DNA of 64,000 nucleotides, from assembly GCA_002279935.1 (NCBI GenBank), contig NCCZ01000004.1:124001-188000 (forward strand), given 5' to 3'. Positions 36,747 through 45,233 of the stretch are shown in pieces. Position numbers and translations under genes: made by a program. The DNA is from Hyphomicrobium sp. 12-62-95. Its GTDB lineage: Bacteria; Pseudomonadota; Alphaproteobacteria; Rhizobiales; Hyphomicrobiaceae. How positions within the stretch are numbered: position 1 is the stretch's first letter; every line of letters begins with the position of its first letter. The notes under the pieces are model-generated. The model did no database searches. It was not told the origin of the DNA and saw only the letters and a program-made list of their open reading frames with translations.

Positions 36747-37544
36747 TTACAAGCCGAGGACATCGGTCATGGCAAAAAGGCCCGGACCTTTTCCCCGGCC
36801 CCACAACGCGGCCTTCACCGCGCCGCGCGCGAAAATGCTGCGGTCCGAGGCATGATGGCGGATCGAGATCTCCTCGCCTTCGCCAGCAAAAATAACCGTG
36901 TGATCGCCGACCACGCTGCCGCCCCGCAAAGTCGCAAAACCGATGTCGCCTCGCCGCCGCGGACCGGTATGCCCGTCGCGAACGCGCACCGAAGCCGTCG
37001 TAAGATCGACGCCGCGCCCCGTCGCGGCGGCCCGGCCAAGCATGAGAGCCGTGCCCGATGGCGCATCGACTTTGTGCTTATGATGCATCTCGACGATTTC
37101 GATATCCCAATCGGCGTCGAGAATGGCGGCCACCCGCTCCGTCAGCGCCGCCGCCAGATTGACGCCGAGGCTCATGTTGCCGGACTTGATGACCGTCGCA
37201 TGGCGGGCTGCCGCCAGGATCGCGGCGTCCGATGCGGCATCCAGCCCCGTGGTTCCGATCACGTGCACGATCCGCGCGTTGGCGGCCAGCCCCGCGAATG
37301 CAACCGTCGCCCTGGGCGACGTGAAATCGATGATCGCATCCGAGCGGGCAATCAGGTCCAGAGCATCCGCGGTCAATGGAATGCCATTGGCTCCAAGCCC
37401 CGCGAGATCTCCCAGATCGCGCCCCAGGTCGGCGCTGCCTGGCGATTCCGTGCCCCCCGATAACGTACACCCGGGATCGGCCGCAATGGCGCGGACGAGT
37501 TCGCGGCCCATGCGGCCAGCGGCACCCATCACGGCAATCTTCAT
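36747..37544 (-). CDS. dapB: 4-hydroxy-tetrahydrodipicolinate reductase
   Basis: 265 residues from the Met of [25 protein letters not shown], the NAD(P)H fold. Further signatures are [43 protein letters not shown] and the substrate motif [18 protein letters not shown], with [22 protein letters not shown] at the end. DapB makes tetrahydrodipicolinate on the way to meso-diaminopimelate and lysine. It probably forms an operon with gpmA and DUF4337. Confidence 0.96.
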   Translation of the reverse strand: MKIAVMGAAGRMGRELVRAIAADPGCTLSGGTESPGSADLGRDLGDLAGLGANGIPLTADALDLIARSDAIIDFTSPRATVAFAGLAANARIVHVIGTTGLDAASDAAILAAARHATVIKSGNMSLGVNLAAALTERVAAILDADWDIEIVEMHHKHKVDAPSGTALMLGRAAATGRGVDLTTASVRVRDGHTGPRRRGDIGFATLRGGSVVGDHTVIFAGEGEEISIRHHASDRSIFARGAVKAALWGRGKGPGLFAMTDVLGL

Positions 37545-37658
37545 AAGGGACACGTGCGGCCTCCACTCAGTGGGTTGGCCGGGGGTATAGCAACCGCAAC
37601 CCCGAGCGGGAAGTGCGTCAAGGCAGTCATCCCCGTCGCGGGCAAGTCAGCCGCACGC

Positions 37659-38192
37659 CTAGGTCGACGCTTTGAACCGCTCCATCGCCTGAACAATGAG
37701 CCGGCGCGCCTCGTCCGCATCGCCCCAGTGGTTGATCTTGACCCACTTCCCAGGCTCCAAATCCTTGTAATGGGCGAAGAAATGCTCGATCTGCTCGGTC
37801 GAGATCGATGGCAGATCCGAGTAGTTTTTCACCTTGCTGTAGCGCTTGGTCAGCTTGTCGCTCGGCACGGCGATGATCTTTTCATCTCCGCCCCCGTCGT
37901 CCTCCATCACCAGCACGCCAATCGGCCGGCAATTGATCACCGCCCCCGGCACGATCGCCCGCGTATTGCAGACCAGCACGTCGATCGGGTCGCCATCGGC
38001 CGACAGCGTGTGGGGGACGAAGCCGTAGTTCCCCGGATACCGCATGGGCGTATAGAGAAACCGGTCGACGACCAGCGTCCCTGACGCCTTATCCATCTCG
38101 TATTTAATCGGTTCGCCGCCAACCGGCACTTCGATGATCACGTTAATGTCGTCCGGCGGGGATTTCCCCACTGGAATTGCCTCGATGCGCAT
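37659..38192 (-). CDS. ppa: Inorganic pyrophosphatase
   Basis: 177 residues of the soluble family I type: [71 protein letters not shown] and [11 protein letters not shown]. Asp residues of the DGDPIDVLV signature bind Mg2+. It pulls biosynthetic reactions by splitting pyrophosphate. A single gene on the minus strand. Confidence 0.96.
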   Translation of the reverse strand: MRIEAIPVGKSPPDDINVIIEVPVGGEPIKYEMDKASGTLVVDRFLYTPMRYPGNYGFVPHTLSADGDPIDVLVCNTRAIVPGAVINCRPIGVLVMEDDGGGDEKIIAVPSDKLTKRYSKVKNYSDLPSISTEQIEHFFAHYKDLEPGKWVKINHWGDADEARRLIVQAMERFKAST

Positions 38193-38382
38193 CGATGAGC
38201 CCCGTTTCTTAGATGATTGTCGTTTGGCGGTTCCGCCGGTATCTGGCGGCCCCGGAAGATGGCGAGCGGAGTGTGCCCCAGACCGCTACCGGAAATCTAG
38301 CCGTCGAAGGTCGAAGCGCACCGGCGTCTATGCTTAAGGCCGGCCGGCCTCCAGCATGCCGACGGACCGGCGATCCTTTATT

Positions 38383-38895
38383 TTAAACCCAGCCGACAGC
38401 CACCTTCTTCAGGTGGGTCTGCCCGAACGTCTCGCGCACGGTCTTGAAAGGCCGCCCGCCCCGCCGCCAGTAGAAGTCGAGCGCGGCGTCGTTATCGGCC
38501 AGCGCCCAGACCACGAGGCCGTTGAGACCGCGCGCATCCAGCCGCGCCCGGCACGCCTCAAAGAGGTGTTCTCCGAGCCCCATCCCCTGGTGCAGCGGGG
38601 CGACGTATAGCTCGTAGATCTCGCCTTGATGCCGCCCACGTCCACGCGCCGCTCCATAGGTCGCATAGCCGGCGATTTTGCCGTCGTGGACAGCGATCAA
38701 TGGGCCCTCGCCACCGCGAATGGCCGAAGACCACCACGCCTTGTTGCGGCGGCGAATGATGCCCTCGAGTTGCTCGTGCGGAACGAGACCCGCATAAGCC
38801 CCGCGCCATGTCTCGGCAAACAGCGAGGCCAAAACGGCTGCATCGGCAATCTTCGCCGGCCGGACTAAAACGTCAGTGCGCCAACTCAACGTCAT
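38383..38895 (-). CDS. GNAT-family N-acetyltransferase
   Basis: 170 residues from ATG at 38895, which has an AGGG ribosome site seven bases ahead; a start 27 bases further up is possible. The GNAT fold is seen in VRPAKIADAAVLASLFAETWRGAYAGLVPHEQL, then the acetyl-CoA loop region YELYVAPLHQGMGLGEHLFEACRARLDARGLNGLVVWALADNDAALDFYWRRGGRPF. The substrate is not predictable. It is a single gene. Confidence 0.85.
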   Translation of the reverse strand: MTLSWRTDVLVRPAKIADAAVLASLFAETWRGAYAGLVPHEQLEGIIRRRNKAWWSSAIRGGEGPLIAVHDGKIAGYATYGAARGRGRHQGEIYELYVAPLHQGMGLGEHLFEACRARLDARGLNGLVVWALADNDAALDFYWRRGGRPFKTVRETFGQTHLKKVAVGWV

Positions 38896-39014
38896 GAACG
38901 CCCTCGCCACACCAGCACGCATCTCATGTAAGCCAGTCTAGCGAATTCCATGCCAACGTGGCGGATTAATGCCAACCGCCGGGCACGAAACAGAAATCGC
39001 AAATGCCCATAGAA

Positions 39015-39043
39015 AAAGCCCGGGACGCGAGGTCCCGGGCTTT
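39015..39043 (-). terminator. Terminator after the phasin gene
   Basis: AAAGCCCGGGAC (39015-39026) pairs with GTCCCGGGCTTT (39032-39043); on the minus strand a T-run follows. It ends the phasin transcript. Confidence 0.88.
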
Positions 39044-39069
39044 GCCGTTTCGTGCAACAAAAGTGGCGA

Positions 39070-39525
39070 TTAGGCCGACTTCTTAATCTGCTCGAAGGTC
39101 TTGGCGGCAGCGGCGTTCATCGTCTCGAACGTCTGCTGAGCGATCTTCGCGGAAAGCTCGAAGAGTTCCTTGGTCTGGTTGGCCGAAGCCGTCATCTGCT
39201 GCTGGAAGTAAGACGTCTGCAGCTTGATGACTTCCGGAACCGTCTTCGCCTTGGCGATGGCTTCGGCGGCGTCGAGAGCAGCTTCGGTGTTGATTTCGAC
39301 GTTGCGGAGAACCTTCTCGCCGAGCGTGCGTGCGCCGGCCTGAGCCGTCAGCATCACATTTTCCATCGTCTTCACGCCGTCCTTCGACACCGTCTGCATC
39401 TTGTCGAAAGCTTCGCGGGTCTTGGCGACGCCGTCTTCAGCAATGGCCTGGATGTTTTCCGGAATGCGCGCGTCCTTAGCGGCGGCGAACATTTCCTGGG
39501 CCTGGCGGGTGAATTGATCGTTCAT
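39070..39525 (-). CDS. phaP: Phasin-family protein
   Basis: 151 residues, all alpha-helical and amphipathic: ARIPENIQAIAEDGVAKTREAFDKMQTVSKDGVKTMENVML, ALDAAEAIAKAKTVPEVIKLQTSYFQQQMTASANQTKELFELSAKIAQQTFETM. The VPEVIKLQTSYFQQQ wording is the standard phasin signature. Phasins coat polyhydroxybutyrate granules, consistent with an alphaproteobacterial methylotroph that stores PHB. Two TGC-N3-GCA sites upstream may bind a PhaR-type repressor. Confidence 0.9.
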   Translation of the reverse strand: MNDQFTRQAQEMFAAAKDARIPENIQAIAEDGVAKTREAFDKMQTVSKDGVKTMENVMLTAQAGARTLGEKVLRNVEINTEAALDAAEAIAKAKTVPEVIKLQTSYFQQQMTASANQTKELFELSAKIAQQTFETMNAAAAKTFEQIKKSA

Positions 39526-39670
39526 AGCAATGGTCCTCTGACTAAGATGGTGTTTGCGGAGATTTTGGGGGCATGCTGCGCCAGTGCCGGACGGGAGAGC
39601 CCGTCATGTGCGCTGGAATTTCAGGAGCCAGTCTTCCGGCTCGACGAAAAGAGATATAGCAGCTCTTTTG

Positions 39671-39759
39671 TGCAATGCAACATCAAATCTTCGGCTGCGT
39701 CCTGAAAAACTACCTAGGGTGTTGATATTGCGCGACAAAATACGAACATTGCAGCGCAA
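39671..39759. promoter_or_regulatory. Two TGC-N3-GCA sites upstream of the phasin gene
   Basis: TGCAATGCA (39671-39679) and TTGCAGCGCAA (39749-39759) are inverted repeats with the half-sites TGC and GCA spaced by three bases, as in PhaR operators described for other alphaproteobacteria. They lie about 145-235 bases ahead of the phasin start in an otherwise AT-richer gap. PhaR binding is inferred. Confidence 0.4.
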
Positions 39760-39807
39760 AATAATTGATCGAAATCAAATGCTTGCACGTCCAAATGCTG
39801 ACCTACG

Positions 39808-41163
39808 TCATAGAGCGGGAAAATGATCCCGATACCCCATAGCCGCCGGATCGAACAAAATATCGGCAGGCCGCAGCGGCCGCGCCAATGCCAACCCCTC
39901 AAGCGAACGGCAGCGCGACAAAGCAACATAAGCTTGCCCGTGCGCGAAAGTTCCCCGTCCCAGGTCGATATACACTTTGTCCAGTGTTAGCCCCTGCGCC
40001 TTGTGGATCGTGAGCGCCCACGCCAGCCGGATCGGGAACTGCCGGAACGTCCCAGCGACCGTCTCCACCACCTTGTCCTGCTGCGTATCAAACGCGTAAC
40101 GTCGGTTCTCCCACGCGGCCGGCTCGATTTCGTACTCCTTGCCGTTGATCTCGACCCACACCTGCTTTTCGGTCAGCCGCGAGATCCGCGCCACCGTTCC
40201 GTTCACCCACCGCCGGTCCGCATCATTCCGCAGCAGGATGACTTTGGCGCCCGGCTTCAAAACGAGCGTCGAGTCCGTTGGCTGCGCGTTGGGATTGAAA
40301 TCGCCGCTCACCCCGGCCTCGTAGCGCTGCAGCACGCCGGGCAAGGCATCAAGGTACGCCATATTGATGCGCTGGGCGGCCGCGTTCGTGGGCGTCAGGA
40401 TCACATAGGCGTCGCCCTCGCCCAGCGTCCGCACCGGCCGCACGCACTCATTGAGCAACGTCAGGTCGTCTTCTTCCACTTCGCCTTCGCGAATGCGGTT
40501 GAGCACGCGGATCAAACCCTCGTCGCTCTGCCGGAACACCTGATTGAGTTCGAGCAGCATCGTGCCCAGACCCTCGCGCAAGCCTGAAGCGGCGAAGAAA
40601 AAGGGCCCGCCATGCTCGCTGTCGAGGTACTGCGCCACCTCCGCTTCCTGCACGACGGGCGGCAGCTGATGCAAATCGCCGAACATCACGAGCCGCAGTC
40701 CGCCAAACGGTTCGCGTGGCCGGCCCCGGTTGATCCGCAGCGACATATCCATCGCCCACATCAGATCTGACCGCACCATCGATACTTCGTCGATAATGAG
40801 AAACTTCAATCGCCGCATCACCTGCCCATTGCGGCTGCGCCGGATATCGTCGGGCTTGATCAACCGCGGCGGCAACCCGAAGAAAGAATGGATCGTCTGC
40901 CCGCCAACGTTGACGCCCGCCAGCCCCGTCGGCGCCAGCACCACCATGTCGTCCGGGATCAGATCGCGGATGCAGCGCAACAGCGTCGACTTGCCAGACC
41001 CCGCGCGCCCCGTGATGAAAAGGTGGCCGCCCGGCTCGCGGAGGTAGGACAGCGCCGCCTCGTACTCGGCTGTCGGTGTTACACCCGCCGGCCAGGACAT
41101 GGGCGCGCCGGATGCGGCGACGATGGCTGAGGCGGGATCGGTTCCGGGCAAAATCAATCTCAT
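39808..41163 (-). CDS. PIF1-like/RecD-type helicase
   Basis: 451 residues. Helicase motifs are clear: Walker A FITGRAGSGKSTLL, VVLAPTGLAGVNVGGQTIHSFFGL, Walker B LIIDEVSMVRSD, LVMFGDLHQLPPV, and the C-terminal LAWALTIHKAQGLTLDKVYIDLGRGTFAHGQAYVALSRCRSLEGL. This is the layout of PIF1 superfamily 1B helicases found in many bacteria. It may resolve G-quadruplexes or help recombination; the substrate is unknown. The start could be Met 22 instead of Met 1. Confidence 0.88.
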   Translation of the reverse strand: MRLILPGTDPASAIVAASGAPMSWPAGVTPTAEYEAALSYLREPGGHLFITGRAGSGKSTLLRCIRDLIPDDMVVLAPTGLAGVNVGGQTIHSFFGLPPRLIKPDDIRRSRNGQVMRRLKFLIIDEVSMVRSDLMWAMDMSLRINRGRPREPFGGLRLVMFGDLHQLPPVVQEAEVAQYLDSEHGGPFFFAASGLREGLGTMLLELNQVFRQSDEGLIRVLNRIREGEVEEDDLTLLNECVRPVRTLGEGDAYVILTPTNAAAQRINMAYLDALPGVLQRYEAGVSGDFNPNAQPTDSTLVLKPGAKVILLRNDADRRWVNGTVARISRLTEKQVWVEINGKEYEIEPAAWENRRYAFDTQQDKVVETVAGTFRQFPIRLAWALTIHKAQGLTLDKVYIDLGRGTFAHGQAYVALSRCRSLEGLALARPLRPADILFDPAAMGYRDHFPAL

Positions 41164-41250
41164 GGGTGAAGCGTGCGCCCACTAAGCAGCCCCCCGCCGA
41201 ACATGTCAAAACGTCATCGGTCACACCGGCCAGATTGCGCACGGCAAAAG

Positions 41251-41280
41251 AAAAAGGCGGCTACCTGACAGGTAGCCGCC
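41251..41280 (-). terminator. Terminator after the small exported protein gene
   Basis: GGCGGCTACC (41256-41265) pairs perfectly with GGTAGCCGCC (41271-41280), followed on the minus strand by TTTTTCTTTT. Confidence 0.9.
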
Positions 41281-41319
41281 CCAAACTCTGCTGTCGAAGC
41301 GAATGGCTTCGGAAATGGA

Positions 41320-41577
41320 TTAGTCAGCGGTGATGCTGATGACCTTGAAGGCCTTGTCCATCTTGATGTCGTAGTTGGCGCCATCGGCGCACTTGACGTC
41401 GTTCAGCTCGAACACGCCCGAGCCTTCCGATTCCTTCTCACCAGTGCCGCCCGTGCAGCCCCAGGCCTTGGCCGTGGCGGCGATCTTGCCGGCTTCTTCA
41501 TCCGACGGCTTGTCGTCGGCAAAAGCAAAGCCCGACGAGAGGGCGAGAACGGTCATCGCGATAAGCGACTTCTTCAT
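41320..41577 (-). CDS. Small exported protein, unknown function
   Basis: 85 residues from the Met of MKKSLIAMTVLALSSGFAFADDKPS, a clear signal peptide. The mature protein has two cysteines (AWGCTGG and DVKCADGANYD) that may form a disulfide and ends in KVISITAD, a pattern like PepSY-type short periplasmic proteins. It has its own terminator. The function is unknown. Confidence 0.75.
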   Translation of the reverse strand: MKKSLIAMTVLALSSGFAFADDKPSDEEAGKIAATAKAWGCTGGTGEKESEGSGVFELNDVKCADGANYDIKMDKAFKVISITAD

Positions 41578-41798
41578 AGGTGGTATCCTCCGAAAAGATT
41601 GGACAAGTCGTATGGGGAAACGACGACCCGGCAGGTCGACTAGAAAACGGGAAGGCGCACACGCCGGATCACGGAATATCGAACTATCCCGCCGCCTTCT
41701 TATGTGGCGGCGCAGCAAGAATTAGCAAGAGGAACACTTCCCACCGAAAAAAGGAATTTTTCCTATAATTTCCGGGGAATAACGGGAAGCCGACGCCC

Positions 41799-43631
41799 TT
41801 AGGCGACGTCGGCTTCGGCTTCGCGCTTGCGTTCCTGCCGCTTGCGCTCGTTCGGATCCAGCCAACGCTTCCGCAACCGGATGGTCTCCGGCGTGATTTC
41901 GACCAGCTCTTCGTCGGTGATGTACGACATCGCCTTCTCAAGCGTCAGCTTCATCGGGGGCACCAACGTCAGCGCCTCGTCCTTGCCCGACGCGCGCACG
42001 TTCGTCAGCTTCTTGCCCTGAACGACGTTCACAATGAGGTCGTTATCCCGCGAATGTTCGCCGACGATCATGCCCTCATAAACTCGCGCCTGCGAACCGA
42101 TCATAAACTGCCCGCGATCCTGCAGGTGGAAGATCGAATAGGCCGTTGCCTCGCCCGTGCCATTCGAGATCAGCACGCCCTGGCGGCGACCCGTGATCTC
42201 GCCCTTGAAGGGTGCATAGGAGTGGAACAGCCGGTTCATCACCGCCGTACCGCGGCTATCCGACAACAGCTCCGACTGATAGCCCAGGAGCCCGCGCGTC
42301 GGCACCAGGAACACCATCCGCGTGCGCCCGCCGCCCGAAGGCCGCATCTCCATCAGATCGCCACGCCGCTCCGAGAGCTTCTGCACGATCACGCCCGTGA
42401 AGCCGTCGTCCACGTCGATAATCGTCTCTTCGATGGGCTCAAGCTTCTGCCCCGTCTCCGGATCGGTCTTGATCACGACCTTGGGCCGCGACACCGTCAA
42501 CTCGAAGCCTTCGCGGCGCATGTTCTCAATCAGGATCGCCAGCTGAAGTTCGCCGCGCCCCGACACGATAAAGCTGTCCGTTTCGTCGCTGTCGGTCACC
42601 TTGATGGCGATGTTGCGCTCGGATTCGCGCATCAAGCGGTCGCGAATGACGCGGCTTTGAACCTTGCTGCCTTCCTGGCCTGCGAAGGGTCCATCGTTGA
42701 TCCGGAATGTCATCGACAGCGTCGGCGGATCGATCGGCTGTGCCGCCAGCGGCTCGGTCACCGAAGGATCGCACAGAGTGTCGGCCACGGTCGCATCTGT
42801 CATGCCCGCCAGCGCAACGATTTCACCGGCACTCGCCTCTTCGACCGGAATGCGCTCCAGCCCGCGATACGCCAGAACCTTTGTCGCGCGGAACGTCTCC
42901 ACCAGCGTTCCGTCGTGACGAATCGCCTTCAACGCCATGTTCGGCTTGATGGTGCCCGACGTGATGCGGCCCGTGAGAATACGGCCCAGGAACGGATCGG
43001 CCTCCAGCGTCGTTGCCAGCATGCTGACCGGACCGTCATCGACGGCCGGCGGCGGCACATGCGCCAGCACCAGATCGAACAGCGGCGCCAGATCCGTCTG
43101 CGGACCCTCCGGCGCCAGCGCCATCCAACCGTTGCGGCCAGACCCGTAAAGCACCGGGAAGTCGAGCTGCTCGTCAGTCGCGTCAAGGTTGGCAAAGAGA
43201 TCGAAAATCTCGTTCAGAACGTCCAGATGCCGCTCGTCGGGACGATCGATCTTGTTGATCGCCACGATGGGACGCAGGCCCCGCTTCAGCGCCTTCGACA
43301 CCACGAACTTCGTCTGCGGCAGCGGCCCTTCCGAGGCGTCGACGAGCACGATCACGCCGTCGACCATGTTCAAGATGCGCTCCACCTCGCCGCCGAAATC
43401 GGCGTGACCGGGCGTATCGACGATGTTGATGCGGGTATCTTTCCACAACACCGATGTGCACTTGGCCAGAATGGTGATGCCGCGCTCGCGCTCCAGGTCG
43501 TTGGAGTCCATCGCCCGCTCGGCAACCTTCTGGTTGTCGCGGAACGATCCCGACTGCTTCAGCAGTTCGTCAACAAGCGTCGTCTTGCCATGGTCGACGT
43601 GCGCGATGATCGCGATATTTCTAAGCTTCAT
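41799..43631 (-). CDS. typA: Translational GTPase TypA/BipA
   Basis: 610 residues from the Met of [28 protein letters not shown] (G1 near residue 10). Other markers are [46 protein letters not shown], then the EF-G-like domains and the BipA-specific C-terminal region ([45 protein letters not shown]). It binds ribosomes and supports growth under stress and low temperature. It stands alone. Confidence 0.97.
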   Translation of the reverse strand: MKLRNIAIIAHVDHGKTTLVDELLKQSGSFRDNQKVAERAMDSNDLERERGITILAKCTSVLWKDTRINIVDTPGHADFGGEVERILNMVDGVIVLVDASEGPLPQTKFVVSKALKRGLRPIVAINKIDRPDERHLDVLNEIFDLFANLDATDEQLDFPVLYGSGRNGWMALAPEGPQTDLAPLFDLVLAHVPPPAVDDGPVSMLATTLEADPFLGRILTGRITSGTIKPNMALKAIRHDGTLVETFRATKVLAYRGLERIPVEEASAGEIVALAGMTDATVADTLCDPSVTEPLAAQPIDPPTLSMTFRINDGPFAGQEGSKVQSRVIRDRLMRESERNIAIKVTDSDETDSFIVSGRGELQLAILIENMRREGFELTVSRPKVVIKTDPETGQKLEPIEETIIDVDDGFTGVIVQKLSERRGDLMEMRPSGGGRTRMVFLVPTRGLLGYQSELLSDSRGTAVMNRLFHSYAPFKGEITGRRQGVLISNGTGEATAYSIFHLQDRGQFMIGSQARVYEGMIVGEHSRDNDLIVNVVQGKKLTNVRASGKDEALTLVPPMKLTLEKAMSYITDEELVEITPETIRLRKRWLDPNERKRQERKREAEADVA

Positions 43632-43815
43632 AATTGGTCTCTGTCTGGGGAAGGGCCGGGTCCGGGGTGGGACCGGTCTGACCGGCAACAATTGCGGCGG
43701 GAGGTAGCACATCCCTCAACACGCCGCCAGGGACGGATGTGTCGCCCCCGCGTCATAAATCCGCTCTTCCCGCGGTAGGGAGCGGGTTCCAGGGCCGTTT
43801 GAGGCAAAAACAACC

Positions 43816-45159
43816 CTAATGCAGCTTCACGTGCGGTTCCGTCCGCCGGGTCAGCAGCCGCGACACGCTATCCAGAGCCACCTTCCAGAACCCGTGCAGC
43901 GCGTATTCGTGCATCTTATAAAGCGACCGATACATCATCTTGGCGAACAGGCCCTCGATCATCATTTTCCGGCCGGAAACGAAGCCCATCAGGCTGCCCA
44001 CGGTCGAATAATCGCCCAGCGACACCAGCGAGCCGAAATCGCGGTACTTAAATGGCGTCAGCGGCTGACCGTCGAGCTTGTGCCGGATTTGCTTGTAAAC
44101 ATGCGTCGCCATTTGGTGCGCCGCCTGAGCTCGCGGCGGAATCGGCTTCGTATCGCCCTCTGGCACCAGATACGCGCAGTCGCCCAGCACAAAGATGTTT
44201 TCGTCCCGCGTCGTCTGCAGTGTCGGTTTCACGACGAGTGTATTCATGCCGCTGGTTTCCAGACCGTCGAGGTCCTTCAAAACCGCCGGACCCTTCACGC
44301 CCGCCGCCCATACGACGAGCTCTGACGGAATGAAGTCCCCCGATTCCAATTCGACGCCATCGGCCCGCACCCGCGTCACCCGCGAATTGGTGCGGACGTC
44401 GACATTGAGTCCCCGCAAAATCTCAGTGGTCGCCTCTGAAATCCGCTCCGGCAGCGCTGGAACAATGCGCGGCGCAGCTTCAATCAGCGTGATCTTGATG
44501 TCTTTCTCCGGCTCGATCTTGTCGAGGCCGAACTGCGCGATAAAGCGCACGGTTTGGTGCAATTCCGCCGAGAGTTCCGTCCCCGTCGCACCCGCGCCGA
44601 TAATCGCCACGTCCATCTGACCCGGCCGCACTGGCCCTTCCTGCGCCTGTGCCCGCACACACGCATTGAGCAGCCGCCGGTTGAATTTCTCCGCCTGCAC
44701 CTGCGTATCGAGCATAATCGCATGCTCCTTCACGCCCGGCGTCCCGAAGTCGTTCGATACGCTGCCGATGGCGATCACGAGAATATCGTACACCAGCGCC
44801 CGCTGCGGCGTGATCTCGCGCCCCTCTTCATCGAAGGTTGCAGCCAGGATCACTTGTTTGTTCGCGCGATTGAGGCCGATCAGTTCGCCATAGCGAAACT
44901 TGAACCCATGCCAGTGCCCCTGCGCCATGTATTCCAGTTCGTGCTGATCCACATTCATGCTGCCAGCCGCGATCTCGTGCAGCAGAGGCTTCCAGATGTG
45001 CGTGCGCGACTTGTCGACAAGCGTGATCGCCGCCTTGCCCTTTTTGCCGAGCTTGTTGCCAAGCGTCGTCGCCAACTCCAGCCCGCCCGCACCGCCACCC
45101 ACGACGACAATGTGCGTCTTCTCAGGCTTCGGGACCAAAAGAGTGCGCGTTCCGGTCAT
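43816..45159 (-). CDS. ndh: Type II NADH dehydrogenase
   Basis: 447 residues. The FAD fold begins HIVVVGGGAGGLELATTLGNKLG, the NADH fold has MDVAIIGAGATGTELSAELHQTV, and the quinone-reductase signature is ENIFVLGDCAYLV. FRYGDFGSLVSLGDYSTVGSL near the C-terminus is typical. It oxidises NADH and passes electrons to quinone without pumping protons, lying on the inner face of the membrane. It is a single gene. Confidence 0.95.
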   Translation of the reverse strand: MTGTRTLLVPKPEKTHIVVVGGGAGGLELATTLGNKLGKKGKAAITLVDKSRTHIWKPLLHEIAAGSMNVDQHELEYMAQGHWHGFKFRYGELIGLNRANKQVILAATFDEEGREITPQRALVYDILVIAIGSVSNDFGTPGVKEHAIMLDTQVQAEKFNRRLLNACVRAQAQEGPVRPGQMDVAIIGAGATGTELSAELHQTVRFIAQFGLDKIEPEKDIKITLIEAAPRIVPALPERISEATTEILRGLNVDVRTNSRVTRVRADGVELESGDFIPSELVVWAAGVKGPAVLKDLDGLETSGMNTLVVKPTLQTTRDENIFVLGDCAYLVPEGDTKPIPPRAQAAHQMATHVYKQIRHKLDGQPLTPFKYRDFGSLVSLGDYSTVGSLMGFVSGRKMMIEGLFAKMMYRSLYKMHEYALHGFWKVALDSVSRLLTRRTEPHVKLH

Positions 45160-45233
45160 GAGTCGGTCTCCCCACTGATGCGTCAGCGTCCATCTATGTC
45201 GCCGCGCTGACCTGACGGGTCAATGTGGCATCC

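Noticed and set aside
42054..43778. A 574-codon open frame on the plus strand opposite typA
   Set aside because: Arg/His-rich translation with no domain, entirely within the typA gene; GC-driven shadow.
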